From NCBI GenBank assembly GCA_964020975.1, contig OZ026628.1, positions 15,345,079-15,409,078 on the forward strand: DNA of 64,000 nucleotides, read 5' to 3'. This DNA is from Hermodice carunculata (lineage: Eukaryota > Annelida > Polychaeta > Eunicida > Amphinomidae). The position numbers were made by a program, and so were the translations under genes. The notes under the pieces are model-generated. The model did no database searches. It was not told where the DNA came from and worked only from the letters and a program-made list of their open reading frames with translations. Within the stretch, counting starts at the first letter, position 1; each line of letters starts with the position of its first letter. Below are positions 50,057-62,285 of this stretch, piece by piece.

Positions 50057-50391
50057 CACATGAAGCCGAAAATAGATGGTTCATATAAGAGGTGAAGTTA
50101 TTTGGCTTGCAATTACACATGAATGGATGCCAGGGGTTGTCAGGTTTTTTCAGGTATAATCTACAGACTAAAACAATGATGAATTACTTAGGCATACGAA
50201 TGAAAATGACAGTAAAGCCAGAATTTTTTTCCTTTAAATTTTTGTTTAATTTGTAAGGATTTAAGAAAATGGGACCAAAATATTGGTTCATACTATGATA
50301 CTAGTGACATACACACAGTTAAGTCTGTTTTTTGTTAGAGTGTAGAGGAGATGTTGACATTTGATATGTTATTAAAAAAAAGAAGAAGTAT

Positions 50392-50660
50392 TTATTGTGC
50401 CAGAAGATAGTGAAAGACAATATGTGCTTTCAACTTGGATATGTATGAATGGTTGTAATTAGGCCATGCCTGTTTAAGTCTATGCTTCATATCAGCTGAG
50501 TTTTCAAACCTAAGGAGCGAGGGACCAAGCACAACACAATATCTTTTTCACATGTTTTTTTAATACTTGTATGTAGTACATTTCTCAACACTGCATGCAA
50601 TTTTTCTGCAAATCATCCATCACATTTAACATGAAGAGAGGTGCAAAGTAAGAAGGGAGG
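50392..50660 (-). pseudogene. Copy of the candidate terminal exon with two one-base losses
   Basis: Counterpart of 62286-62556. Two single-base deletions (a T run near 50600 and one G in the ACCAAGC region near 50528) break the frame. Given that this copy lacks bases in many places, sequencing error is possible. Confidence 0.4.
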
Positions 50661-50696
50661 CTGACAAGAAAAATATAATTTAGCAAGCATGGCGCT

Positions 50697-50698
<2 letters not shown>

Positions 50699-50756
<58 letters not shown>
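50699..50756. repeat. (GA)n microsatellite, left duplicate
   Basis: A GA run of about 58 bp; the matching run in the right copy is longer and interrupted (62599-62721). Confidence 0.97.
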
Positions 50757-50759
<3 letters not shown>

Positions 50760-52597
50760 AACACTTTGCAGCATGAACAAATTCTGTGGAAAATGCTCAT
50801 CACATGGATACAAAGAGTAAGCATGTGCTTGAAAACCTCATTGAAAGCAAAATTCACTATTTGTTTTTAAATGAACATGGATGAGTTGTATTTTCCTTCG
50901 ACCAAACATAATAGTGGATGAAAGTGACCACACACTGCTGTTCTCACCACCAGGGCTCCATGTGGGCACGTGCATTGGAGTTTCATCTTTTAAAATATGC
51001 CAACACAAAACAGTTGATAATTGACATAACAGACATAGGGACTGTCAAAAGGTTATTTTACTGAATGTCCCCATTGGTACTTCAACATTTTAAGTTTTCA
51101 GACAGGAAACAAGCCTGTTAATGATATTTCCACAAAAATGGTCTGTTAAATCAACTTTCCACTGTAACGCCATGCCATCACCTTCATACACTACACATTT
51201 GCAGTGTACATTCACTGACTTGATTGAACAAGCCAAAATGTTATCTTAAATTTTGATAACATTAAACTCCTAGCAAACCAGCATAAATTGAGCAACAATT
51301 AATGACAGGTGATACACTAATTGCAGATGAATGTTTAATATTGTTTATCTATTCTAAAGAACACTGTTCAAAGTGTTTCATTATTTTCCTATACAAATTT
51401 ACAATAAAGAAATTTCTTTACATTTTATTCAATTTGACATGTTCAAAAACAATTTAAGTTATTATTTTGGCAATGCTAGCTGTGTCAGAGTTTACCTACT
51501 TTACATGAGGTGTGGACACCATAGGTTTACAGAAGGTAATGACCTTGTCTATGTGTATGTGCATGCCCCACAGTGCAACGAGGGAAGCCCTCTTGTAGTG
51601 AACACTGTTCACATTCAGCACTTGCCTGAGACGTCCCAATGCCCAGTCACAATGCAGAATGCTTCGAATGTCCATCTCACCCAAAAAGTGAGATAACACA
51701 CACATGCAACAAAGACCCCTATCGTGTGCAAAACTCATTTCTTTATGTCTTATAACATAATCAGAAATCTATGAAGAACATCACATATGCCATGTTCATG
51801 ACAAGAGGTTGCTATCAAGAAAAAAAAAAGACCTAGTTTTCATCAACATGCATGGGATAAACTTTATTCATTGTGCACTATGATGAAAAACAAGAAATGT
51901 CATACAATATTACCTGCTATACACACCCATATTTCATAAAAGACCACAAAATGTTTTTGAGACCAGCCTTTCAAGGCACTGGCATCTTATTTCTCTGTTA
52001 AATTAAAAAAGAAAAAGACTAACTGTTAAATGAGAACAATTTTGTCTTCTGGCAATAGGGGTGGTCTCAAATAGCAGGTACCACTGTATTTTCAATTTCA
52101 GGTATGTACTTAACACTACAGCATCCCTTGATCAAAGGGAAAATCTGCAGTCATTAAATAATGTCTCATGACTTTTTTTTGAAGTTGTATTATATAATAA
52201 AGTGTACTTTGTATTTTAATATTTTACTGAAGATAATATTAAACTTTGGTACCGGTACTACAAAAGCATATTTATTTGTCTTCAAGCACTACACTCTTTG
52301 GGTTTTTTAAAGCAATGTCATAAACTTCAAGTGTTTGATATATGTAAATTGTTTCATGCATCATCCCATCACCAAAGGCAAAGCAAAGCTAACTAACCTA
52401 TTGCAAACTACACGCTTCTACCCAATCCTTCACCAAATATTACAATTCATCTACAGACTACAGGTCTACAGTAGTTATGACATAATAAAAAAAAATACCT
52501 AGCAGTAGGATTTAAGATAGGCTCCTCCATAACTGACTGAAAATAAAATTAAAATATGCTTGTTTTAGTAACTTTTACAACAACGACAATCAGTGGT

Positions 52598-52627
52598 GAT
52601 AATAATAATAATAATAATAATAATAAG

Positions 52628-52704
<77 letters not shown>
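52598..52704. repeat. (TAA)n microsatellite
   Basis: About 35 AAT/TAA units with one interruption. Confidence 0.97.
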
Positions 52705-53485
52705 TATATTAAATATAAATTGACTTTGATTTAAGAATGAGATTTTAAACTTTACCTTTACCTAAATTAAAAGATCTAGGTGAATTTCTATATGATGATG
52801 CTCCCCTCCAAGCCCAACACTTAATCATAATTTTACCTTGTAACTTAATGTAAGTAGGCCTATGACAGAACTTGTATTTACTCATCACAATTTTAATATT
52901 AATCAATTTATTGTTGATTATGTGTAATTCCATACAAAGAAAGGAAAAAGAAGGTCTAAATATTTCAAATTATGATTTTCCAAATGCTACTTGAGTAAAA
53001 ATTTTCAAAACATGTATTTTGATCAAAATGTAAGAAAGGGAAAACTTCATAATGTGTTCCAATGCCAATGTTGTGACTCTATTGTCGTTCACTGTCAAGC
53101 TCCCACTTTAACCGTGAACCAAGTAGAATTACAATCCACTATCATCTTTGCTAATCTTAAGCCATCGATGGTCAAAACTGCTACTGGTCAGATCAAACCA
53201 GCAGTTAGAAATATTCTGTGCCATTATTTTTTCAATATCAAGTATATTCTCCATTATTTCTGTTTTTTTTCTTTGGGCTGTAAATTCACAGTGACGCGAT
53301 AGCAGACGCTTTTTCCCTCGCTGTATCAGAACAATTTTTTGCTATCAATTTGCCTATTGCCGACACTAAATTACTGTCAAGTAATACTCAGTGCATTCAT
53401 AAAGAAATTCTCATACATATGATGGGCAGTTATTCATGCTGGACTTTTCAAAGTGGAACAGAAAATCTGAACGAAGAACAGCATA
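52705..53485. other. No gene supported
   Basis: AT-rich sequence after the TAA microsatellite; no credible exon was seen. Confidence 0.45.
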
Positions 53486-53490
53486 CTCAC

Positions 53491-53508
53491 CCTCGGAAGC
53501 GACGCCAT
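53491..53508 (-). CDS. Candidate first coding exon, six codons
   Basis: On the minus strand GCCATCATGGCGTCGC starts MASLPR and is followed at once by the perfect donor AGG|GTGAGT. The upstream sequence is CpG-rich (CGCGAGTGACGCGTC), as at many promoters. The partner exons are unknown. Confidence 0.4.
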
Positions 53509-54110
53509 GATGGCTAACCAAGGAGACGCGTCACTCGCGTTTTATATGACATGGCTTGCAGACCCTTGCTTCGCATTCGTTTTTTTTCCTCGTATAAAAT
53601 GACATATACCATTGAATAGAGGGGATTTTGGGCTATAAAATCCTTTTTATCGTTTTTTTTTTTGTCTTTAAAGTTTACCATTTTTTAAAACTGATTGAAA
53701 TTTTTAATCGGATTAAAAATTAAATTAAAAAGAAAAAGAAAAAAAACGAAATTCGGAATTCGAAACTACACGTTTGTAGCTTTGTAATGATATACTATTT
53801 ATAACGAAAGAGTCAACCTTGGCCCTGCGAAACGTCTTTGAAGATGCTATGGATTTTGTTGCCGCGATGCAAAAAATGGCATCTGGCTGCTGGGGCACTT
53901 TGTATTTTACCCTGTTTTTGACGCAGGGTGGGGTAACAACGCTTGTGCAAGTCATGCAGTTAGTTATATCACCGGAAAGAGCATTTCATTCGTTTTAAAA
54001 TGAACACAAACTCATAAGATTTCATAAAAGTTTATTACAATAAAATTGGCACTCATTCTTGCATGTCATGGCCATTCACGCATATTAATTAACATTTTGC
54101 GACATAGAGT

Positions 54111-54178
54111 AGACTGTACTCTCCGGTCCCTAATAATAGATTATAGACTGTACTCTCCGGTCCCTAATAATAGCTTAT
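54111..54178. repeat. 34-bp direct tandem repeat before the Penelope-like copy
   Basis: AGACTGTACTCTCCGGTCCC followed by TAATAATAG occurs twice, head to tail, at 54111 and 54145. Confidence 0.9.
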
Positions 54179-54179
54179 A

Positions 54180-56048
54180 TTGAGTCTACAGATAATGCTG
54201 ATAAATTGACATTGGCACATGATTTAAGGCTAATGGAAGATTATTGGATAAAAAAATTTTCAGCTTATCCTTTTGGTTTTTAAACAACGGATTAACTGGT
54301 TTTGGTGACATAAGTAATGCTGACTGGACTTGCTTAAATTATTCTAATACTACATTCTTCAATAATTCGGTAAATTTTACACGGAGAAAACGCAATCATG
54401 GACACAGGAAATCAAAGAAATTAACAAATTTGTAGTAAACTAAATATTTCTGAAGTAATTGGTAAATTACTAATACTTAACAATAAGGGAAAAACTTTGT
54501 TATATATTGCTCTCAGAGGACTGGCAATTAGAGATTTATTTAAATTAAATGAACGTATTGGTTCTAATGCGGAAGTAGGCCGTAATACATCTTTAGAATT
54601 AAAAAAAAATTATGCTTATACTTCAATACTGAGAAAAGCTCCAAGTATAAAGACAAGAAACCCAGACCGATTTTTCTGTAGTAGCCTACAACTTTTATAC
54701 ATACAATTATAGAGCAGCTTGATAGTCAATCAATTTTCAAATTTCCATTTCTAAAAGAGATGATCCCAACTAATTGTAAATACAATAAACCTCCAATTAT
54801 TTCCTTTAAATTTGTCCTACAGACAAAGCTGGTAACAATTTTGGAATTATTTGTAAAACAATACTACATTGACGTTTTGAAGAAAGAACAGTTTAGATAT
54901 AAAATGTAATGATCTTTCCTTACCAGTGTACCAACATAAAGATGACATATCAAATTTTCACGAAAATTACTTGTTACAAAAATTACAATATCAAAACATC
55001 TGATAAAGGTCATTCACTTCCTTTGATATTCTGGATTCCTAAGCTGCATAAAAGTTATTATAAATCTCGATTTATAGCAGGCGCATCTAATTGTAGCACT
55101 AAACAATTATCAGTGGAAGTAACTCATTGTTATATTACTATCAGAAAACATTTTCATAAATACTGTTCTGCACCTCAAAGGTACACAAGTATCAATAGTT
55201 TCTGGGGAATTAATAAATTTATGGAATTTGTTTCAAAGTTTAGACATTTGAAAGCTAAAAGGATACATACTTTTGATTTTACAACACTTTATACCAATTT
55301 ACCTCTTCAAAAAGTTACATTAATATTGGAAAAATAATTATCAAAATATTCAAACATTCGGCTCACAATTATATAAATATCAATATTTAATCAAACAACA
55401 CCATCATTTTGGTCAGAAAAAAAATGAAGAATGAAAATAATAGGAAATCTTACACCATAGGACAACTTATAGATGCAATTCATTTTCTTTTAGATAATAG
55501 ATTTGTGACATTTGGATCTCACATATTTCAACAAATAAATGGAATCTCGATGGGTGGTTATTACTCACCTTTACTTGCTGATCTATATTTAAAATGGCTT
55601 GAATTTGAATTCATGCAAAATCCAATGAAGACACATTTTCAACTAGCCAAAAAATTGTCCTTCATTTCGAGATATATTGATGATATTGCTTGCCCAAACG
55701 TTCGAAATTGCAAATAAAATTTAACCTAAAGAAATTCCTTTAAAGAGAAATGATGCCGGTCCTTATCATGGTATATTTCCCGATTTAGATATTAAGATAA
55801 TTGATAATAGTTTTGTGAGTAAAATGTATCACAAAATAGATGATTTCAATTTTGAAGTTGTTAATGATCCTTTCCCAGAAAGTAATATCTCGGTGAAATT
55901 AGGTTATAATACTTTTTTTTTATCTCAAATATTACGTTTCAGTCGTGTTTCGGATAAATTTATAGATTTTGCATTTAGACTTAAATTTATTTACAATAAA
56001 CTCACATCAAGAGGTTATGAAATAAAGTTTTTGAAAAAAATGTTTTAA
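54180..56048 (+). mobile_element. Penelope-like element fossil, copy 2 (longer)
   Basis: The RT blocks of copy 1 recur in the same order (LIFWIPKLHKSYYKSRFIAG, TFDFTTLYTNLPL, GISMGGYYSPLLADLYL, SRYIDDIACPNV, MYHKIDDFNFEVVNDPFP). Upstream, LMEDYWIKKFSAYPFGF resembles the end of the N-terminal GIY-YIG domain of Naiad-type elements. It is broken in several places. A 34-bp direct repeat (54111-54178) precedes it. Confidence 0.78.
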
Positions 56049-56049
56049 C

Positions 56050-56465
56050 ACTTTTTTACAGAAGATAAAATTTCAGGCAATGAAAACAGTTTCACATATT
56101 CAATAAACACCACTAATAAAATCGGAAGTGGAGATAAATTGGACGAAACATGGTAGCCATGTATCTTGGGTTATACTAGTTATCCTGGTACCACTCTTGA
56201 TTGCAGGAATAGTGATCGTCTATATACAAATATCACTGGATTGATAATGAGGGTAAATTTCATGAGCTCACAGGTAAACCTGCGGACAAATCCGTGAATG
56301 AAAACAAGGTGGATAAAGACATTGAATTGAAGGTAACAAAAGGAACCACAGCTTCCCCATACCCTTACTCAAATTTCCGAGCTATAGCGAGATACGCACA
56401 TCTGGTGGAATGGATACTTCAGTGCAAACTGAAGCATAGTTTTTGTGAAAAACAAAACTGATACA
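56050..56465 (+). pseudogene. Relic of a membrane-protein coding segment after the Penelope-like copy
   Basis: One frame gives a textbook membrane helix (WVILVILVPLLIAGIVIVYI, about 56165-56225). Neighbouring frames give protein-like pieces before it (GNENSFTYSINTTNKIGSGD) and after it (IDNEGKFHELTGKPADKS, LKVTKGTTASPYPYSN), ending at a stop near 56460. It looks like the end of a single-pass membrane protein with a cytoplasmic tail, now broken by small frame changes. Family unknown. Confidence 0.45.
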
Positions 56466-56693
56466 TGAGTGGTGTGATGTTTTAAGACACTTATATTTTC
56501 CAATAATATTTGCATTAACATTGTACATCTAAATTTTCTATGTTTTGTAAAACATAATGGCGAGCACTATTGCCCATGAAGTCAGTGTGGTATTGATGAT
56601 AGTTAACTTAAAAAGCAGGTAACAGATCTTGACCAGTTACTTCATACTAGCAGGTCCTGGGCAATATATATATATATATATACTAGCATTGCA

Positions 56694-56773
56694 TGTTGAT
56701 GCGTAATTGGTTAAGGTGTATTTAATCAATACTTTAGATACAGTTGTGGGTTCGAATCCCATACAGATCGACA
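56694..56773 (+). other. tRNA-like sequence (tRNA pseudogene or SINE head)
   Basis: The B box GGTTCGAATCC is intact inside a 5-bp T stem. An A-box-like GCGTAATTGGTTAAGGTG precedes it, and GTATT/AATAC can form an anticodon-like stem. GTTGAT at the 5' end pairs with ATCGAC at the 3' end. Spacing is off for a functional tRNA, so a tRNA-derived SINE or relic is more likely. Confidence 0.5.
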
Positions 56774-57849
56774 TAAAATTTATCGTATTTTTCACTTGCT
56801 AATACTCTATTGGTTTCGAAGTGCTGTGGGCCATTGCTCCAACTTCGAAATTATATTAGAGTTATATTTCATAAATTGTCGTTACTGGTGTTATATAATC
56901 TTAGCATGAAATATGATTTGTATTGTATTGTTTAATTATATGTATGATATCGTATTGAATTGAATTGAATTGTAATGTTTGGTACTTTAACATTAAGTAA
57001 GCTCAAAAGACAATGGCCTTTTTAACTTTTAATTGGTGGTCTAATGTAACGTCTCCACAGTAGACGTAAGAGAAGCTGCATTAAAATCCCATAAAGCAAA
57101 TATTATTGGGGAATTTTGTAAAATACTGAAGATCAGGCTGGCTCAAACAGTAACCACAAAATAACCACGGTGTATTCTGGTTGGGAAGTATAATTGTACT
57201 AGAGGAAGTGCAGTGGAAGTCCCCTAGCTCTTGAGATGTTATGGGTGGGAAAATGGAAATCCCCAAAGCCTAAATGTGGTAGTATTGTGAAATATGTTTT
57301 CCATTGGGTCTGAGGAAAAATCCGGAGTGTTAAATTCCATACAGGAATTGTACAGGAATATAACCTAGATACAGTCAGGAGATAATGATTCAGTCCAGGA
57401 TGTGTAAAAAAGTTGCAAGATATAACCATTATTTATGACACTGATGGATTGGAGGTAGTGCAGTACATGAAAATGTGTTATATAAAATTGGAGTTAACTC
57501 TTTCCAGAATTAATTAAATGATGGTTCAATTGCATATTGAGATTGTATTAATAATGACAAGTCTGTACATATGAAAAGGTAGTATTTTCTATCATGTTTG
57601 CGAATGAACTAGTTCAACCTGATATTTCATCCCCAGTATGAGAATAGAAGGAGGGGGAATTTCAGGTAGACACAATAACTGATGGAGGGAACCAGAATAA
57701 TGTAAGGTAGAAAAGTATTTTTGGGGTTTTAACATCTCTGAGTCATACTTTGTTTTGATGAGACATAATAATAACAGGATTTATCTGGTTATGACTGCAT
57801 ATAGGCAGACAGAACTTCTGCGTAGCACTTTTCTATGGGATTTTCCATT

Positions 57850-58085
57850 GTTCATGAGTCATACTTGTGTATATAAGGAGGGGTAGTTGCCATGCCAGTC
57901 AGAGCTTTGACTCTCAGCTATATGAAAGCATACCTGGAAGAAACGTCTGAAGGGGAACCGAGCCTAACCTGATCTGTGATCTAACAAATTGATGTATTGT
58001 TCAAAGGAATAAAGAATTGAAGTGGACATTGACAAGAACCTGGAGGAGTTGGTTTTCATTGCCGAACAAGCCTACCTTGTGTGAC
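57850..58085 (+). mobile_element. Possible solo LTR fossil (3' part)
   Basis: A TATATAAGG box (57869-57877) is followed about 135 bases later by AATAAA (58008-58013) and a G/T-rich stretch, the spacing seen in LTRs of LTR retrotransposons. No internal retroelement sequence or second LTR was seen, and the 5' limit is not clear. Weak call. Confidence 0.3.
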
Positions 58086-58239
58086 GATCCAGTCAATTTA
58101 TAAAATCCTTAAAAACGCAGTCCGATCTATACCATACCAAAAGGATGGTTTACCACAGGAAGTCATTTGGTTGAAAGCATACAACTCTACTGGGTATACA
58201 CTGCCTTGCGGAATTTAAAATGCAGGCACAGCATATATC

Positions 58240-59060
58240 ATCCATATGATCAGAGTTAAAACAGGTATCCAAATCAGCAATATCAAGCGTTAATCTATAA
58301 TTATCCCAGTCTTTTTCATTGTATCCCCGTATATGTTTACATTATACCCCTGTCGTTTGGAATCTAAATAATAAAGATGCTGTGACAGTGCAGTGATCAC
58401 TTTCAGCAATGAGAGGCAATACCTCAGTCTTTCTGATGTATTGTGGAAAGTTAGAAATAATTTGGTCTAAACATGTTGCAGTGTTGTCGGTAATACAGGC
58501 TGTTTCTTTGATATGACATTTCAGTTAATTGGTCCAAAAAAAATATCCCAACTATTGCCAGCTAGTGTTTAAAAGTCTGCATTTAAATCTCCCATCAGCA
58601 TGATTTTATCTATACCACCACTTCTTACAAAGTCAACATTTTGTTGCAAATCGTCCCAAAACGATGTTTTAGAGCTAAGTGGACGATAAATCACATCCAA
58701 CAAAAAAATTACTATTATGTAATCTTATGTCTGTCCACATTAATTACAGATTGCTAGATTCTGTATGTATTCATGGCTGGACGACATGCGCCCTGTAGGA
58801 AATAAAACTACACCAACGCCAAGACCAGAGCCATGATCTCGACGGTGTATAGGATGCTAGCCTGGGAGTGTAAGATCACTACTAGATACCTTGTCTGATA
58901 AATAGGTTTCAGAAATGGTAACTATGTCATACATTGACACTGTTATGAAAATGGTACATGATGGATTCGACTCGATAGTTTGGCAAACAGCATATGTTAT
59001 ATCATTCTACAAACAAAAAACTTACACTTAAGGACTGTACAGTTACCAAGCATACACATA
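58240..59060 (-). mobile_element. LINE fossil, APE endonuclease region
   Basis: Minus-strand frames give DIVTISETYLSDKVSSSDL, DHGSGLGVGVVLF, DVIYRPLSSK, IMLMGDLNADF and, near the low-coordinate end, HM/SD-type remains. These are the ordered endonuclease motifs (SETYL, YRP, GDLN) of a non-LTR retrotransposon. Several stops and shifts interrupt it and there is no RT next to it. Confidence 0.75.
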
Positions 59061-59201
59061 TTAAGAAAATCACACAGAAATAAAGAATAAATATTGCATT
59101 AATGTACACAAATATAGATGAATGGTCTTACTTCTATCTACAAACACATGCACAATGGATGAAATAATGCCTACATTAATCATACTTTTGTTTAGTCTTT
59201 T

Positions 59202-59693
59202 CTACAGATATGTGCAGATCAAGTAGCAATTATGTGATCTGTCTGTTTGACAAAGAGAACTCATAAATATGGAAACCATGTTCTCAGCTACAGCTTTTCC
59301 TTCTCGTAGTTGATCCTCATAAAATAAGTTCAATAGTTTAGAGCTTGGAGCAACGATGTAGGTTATAAGTAGTGTGAACATAGTCAAAGGGACAGCCCAT
59401 AAAAGAAAGAAAGAAAAAAAAAAACACTGAATAAAAAATAACATGAAAGGAATACAAAGAAATGGTCGAAGCTCAACCAGTTCCCAATAAGGAAAATGCA
59501 TGAGACAAATAAAATCGATATAACGGTTCCAGGGTACTAAATGAAGTAAGGAAAAAAAACAGGATAAAATACCAGATGTACGCTTGTAATGAAACCAAGG
59601 CACATGTATTATGTGTGCAAAATTAATAACAAGAGTATCTTCGTTCACACATGAAGCCAATGAACAAACAAGAACTGCACTACACCCTGCCAT
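59202..59693 (-). other. Open frame of 163 codons, unrecognised
   Basis: A long minus-strand open frame just upstream (in element sense) of the LINE endonuclease fossil. It is rich in Phe, Leu and Cys, with hydrophobic stretches. Low-complexity T-rich DNA may explain the openness. I have no family for it. Confidence 0.15.
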
Positions 59694-60082
59694 TACAAAT
59701 GCACCTCTTTCAGCTTTATAGGTATGGTGATCTCACACAAATAGGTTAGGGTCACTGAGTTAATACTAAATTCTGGCTTTGGACATTGTCTATATATCCG
59801 GTAAATTCAAGTAGTAGGTTAAGTGTAGAGATTAAGGGCTCAAGTCTGATCCGATTGCATTTTAAGATATGGAATCTTATATCTTAAAACACATTTTGGC
59901 AAATAAATTCCGTCAAATTATACGTGGCGCCACAAGTATCATAAGCAACTTAGACTTGACCGCCCCGACAACCCCACCTAATTTGGTGAATATCTCCCAC
60001 AAATTACAGATGCTAGAGTGTTCAGAAGATTTTCACTTTTGACCCATATATTAGCTATAAATTCAAGTGTATCACTGTTTCA

Positions 60083-61560
60083 CTACTGACCTGTTTGGCC
60101 CTTATTTTACAACAGATACATCCCTCCAGTAACATGTTAGAGAGCCTTACAATCATTGAATGAAACGTTCAACCAATTTTCATCATTACTTGTTTTCAAG
60201 ATATCAAGATTGAAACAACAAAACCAACGGGATAAACATAAGTATATAACTGAAATAAAAAAGCTGCGACACCATGTTAAAAGGTATATGGACTCCCACC
60301 CAACCGGTTTTAGCATCTTGCATGCCTTTATCAGGTGACGACAGGACTCTGATTGTTTATACAAAGTAGTACCTTAAGAGTAGAGAGTCAAGATGTTCTC
60401 ATGATTATTACTGCTGTATGTTATAGTAAAAGAGTCCCTCAAATATCTCCTTTGTTGAGTCATTATTCAGTAAATATTAATGTCAATATAAATTGTGAAA
60501 GTTTATTTTTTTGTTGTTGACCAGTGATGATTCCTTGAGTAAATGAAAGTGATTAAGATATATCGTCAGATTAAAATTGTCTTTGACTAACTGCATTATA
60601 CGGTTTAGTCAAAGAATATCATATTCAAAGTCCATTAAAGAATATTTCTGTGATTAAAGTCTGTGAAAATGTTCATAAGGAATTGGTATGTTTAAGATTT
60701 TTGTTAAGAGTCCCTTGTTTGTTCAGTCTGTTTGATGTAGACACTCAATACGACTTCTTGCTTAGTGCGGTACATTCCTGCAGAATCCACCTCAATATTG
60801 GCTATCGTTACACAAATACACAGAGCTAGTATTGTTCACTCATCCCATGTATTATCATTAGTATGATTAGTGAACTTAAATACGTATATGTTTTTATCAC
60901 ATCTACACAGACAATTTGATATACCATGTATACGATATAATGTAAATTTATTCGGTGATCTTCATGCGTGCGATAGGTAAGTTATGTATACAATACAATG
61001 TATTAAACTTGTTTGGTGTGACTTCATAGGTTCAATAAACATATTTATTATGCTATATAGTAAAATATCATTTGATTCACTTAATATAGTCTGCTAACAA
61101 GTTGATTGTACTATATACTGTTATCTTGTTTTACTCAACTTCATGTGTTTGGTAGAGAAGATGATTACACTATATGGTGTAGTCTTATTTGATGTGACTT
61201 CATGCATTCAACCTTATACCAGATCTACACAGACAAGTTGGCAGAATTACAGAAGGAGACGAAAGCCCTATTCTTCCGAGTGCGTGAGATGCACAAATGA
61301 CCAAAGGCGCTGAATGCCCTGAAGAATATCCTCAACTATTTAAAGTCATTCCAGGCACACATGAAGAATTTCATGGGTAAAGACCTAGCATGCACAGATG
61401 TGGAATACTCGACCCTAGAAAAACTCATCAACAGTACAAAGGTATAGTTAATACAAGTATCACTCGTTCTGCAAAAGGGATGCAGGTTTTTGGGAGTCAG
61501 ACTCTGCAGGAGACTGTATCATTTTGACAACACTGAAACCATACTGACATGGCCTTTGTG
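60083..61560 (+). pseudogene. Duplicated, decayed HYOU1 exon with flanking introns
   Basis: Aligns with 1074-2275, sharing intron words such as TTACAACAGATACATCCCTC and GTCTGTTTGATGTAGACACT. The exon copy at 61223-61441 keeps its 219-bp length and both splice borders but has an in-frame TGA at 61298-61300 and many substitutions. The copy lacks the intronic MITE and carries about 500 bp of other sequence at 60190-60710. It breaks off at the N gap. Confidence 0.9.
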
Positions 61561-61760
61561 NNNNNNNNNNNNNNNNNNNNNNNNNNNNNNNNNNNNNNNN
61601 NNNNNNNNNNNNNNNNNNNNNNNNNNNNNNNNNNNNNNNNNNNNNNNNNNNNNNNNNNNNNNNNNNNNNNNNNNNNNNNNNNNNNNNNNNNNNNNNNNNN
61701 NNNNNNNNNNNNNNNNNNNNNNNNNNNNNNNNNNNNNNNNNNNNNNNNNNNNNNNNNNNN
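61561..61760. other. Assembly gap (200 N)
   Basis: Exactly 200 undetermined bases separating the HYOU1-derived duplicate from the second duplicated segment. Confidence 0.99.
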
Positions 61761-61765
61761 TATTA

Positions 61766-61943
61766 AAATTCTACATGAAAAGAGCTTTCATTGAAGCACC
61801 AGCATGCCTGGTCTAAATTTTGTTTTATAAATCATGGTCTCAGTCAACAGCTAGCCTCGGTGCACTTTGCACACAGTTCGTGCAAGGTGTGCCCAAAGCA
61901 AGCTGTTGATTCAGTTTCAAAATTGGCACTGCAAGAGTTTAAA
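61766..61943 (-). mobile_element. TTAA hairpin MITE, decayed inverted copy (right duplicate)
   Basis: The same element as at 49880-50056, carried along by the segmental duplication. Small differences lie in the loop and the right end. Confidence 0.6.
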
Positions 61944-62285
61944 ATACATGAAGCCGAAAAATAGATGGTTCATATAAGAGGGTGAAGTTCATTTGGCTTG
62001 CAATTACACATGAATGGATGCCAGGGGTTGTCAGGTTTTTTCAGGTATTAATCTACAGACTAAAACAATGATGAATTACTTAGGCCTATGAATGAAAATG
62101 ACAGTAAAGCCAGAATTTTTTTTCCTTTAAATTTTTGTTTAATTTGTAAGGATTTAAGAAAATGGGACCAAAAATATTGGTTCATACTATGATACTAGTG
62201 ACACACACACAGTTAAGTCTGTTTTTTTGTTAGAGTGTAAAGGAGATGTTGACATTTGATATGTTATTAAAAAAAGAAGAAGTAT

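Larger units (their letters stand above)
49875..51999. repeat. Segmental duplication, left copy
   Basis: Matches 61761-64000 in the same orientation almost throughout, with scattered single-base indels and a shorter GA microsatellite. Most of the indels are missing bases in this copy. Confidence 0.95.

Noticed and set aside
51373-51738. Open frames on both strands in the left duplicate
   Set aside because: The frames are not kept in step by the small indels of the other copy, and a trial junction with the candidate terminal exon had the wrong phase.
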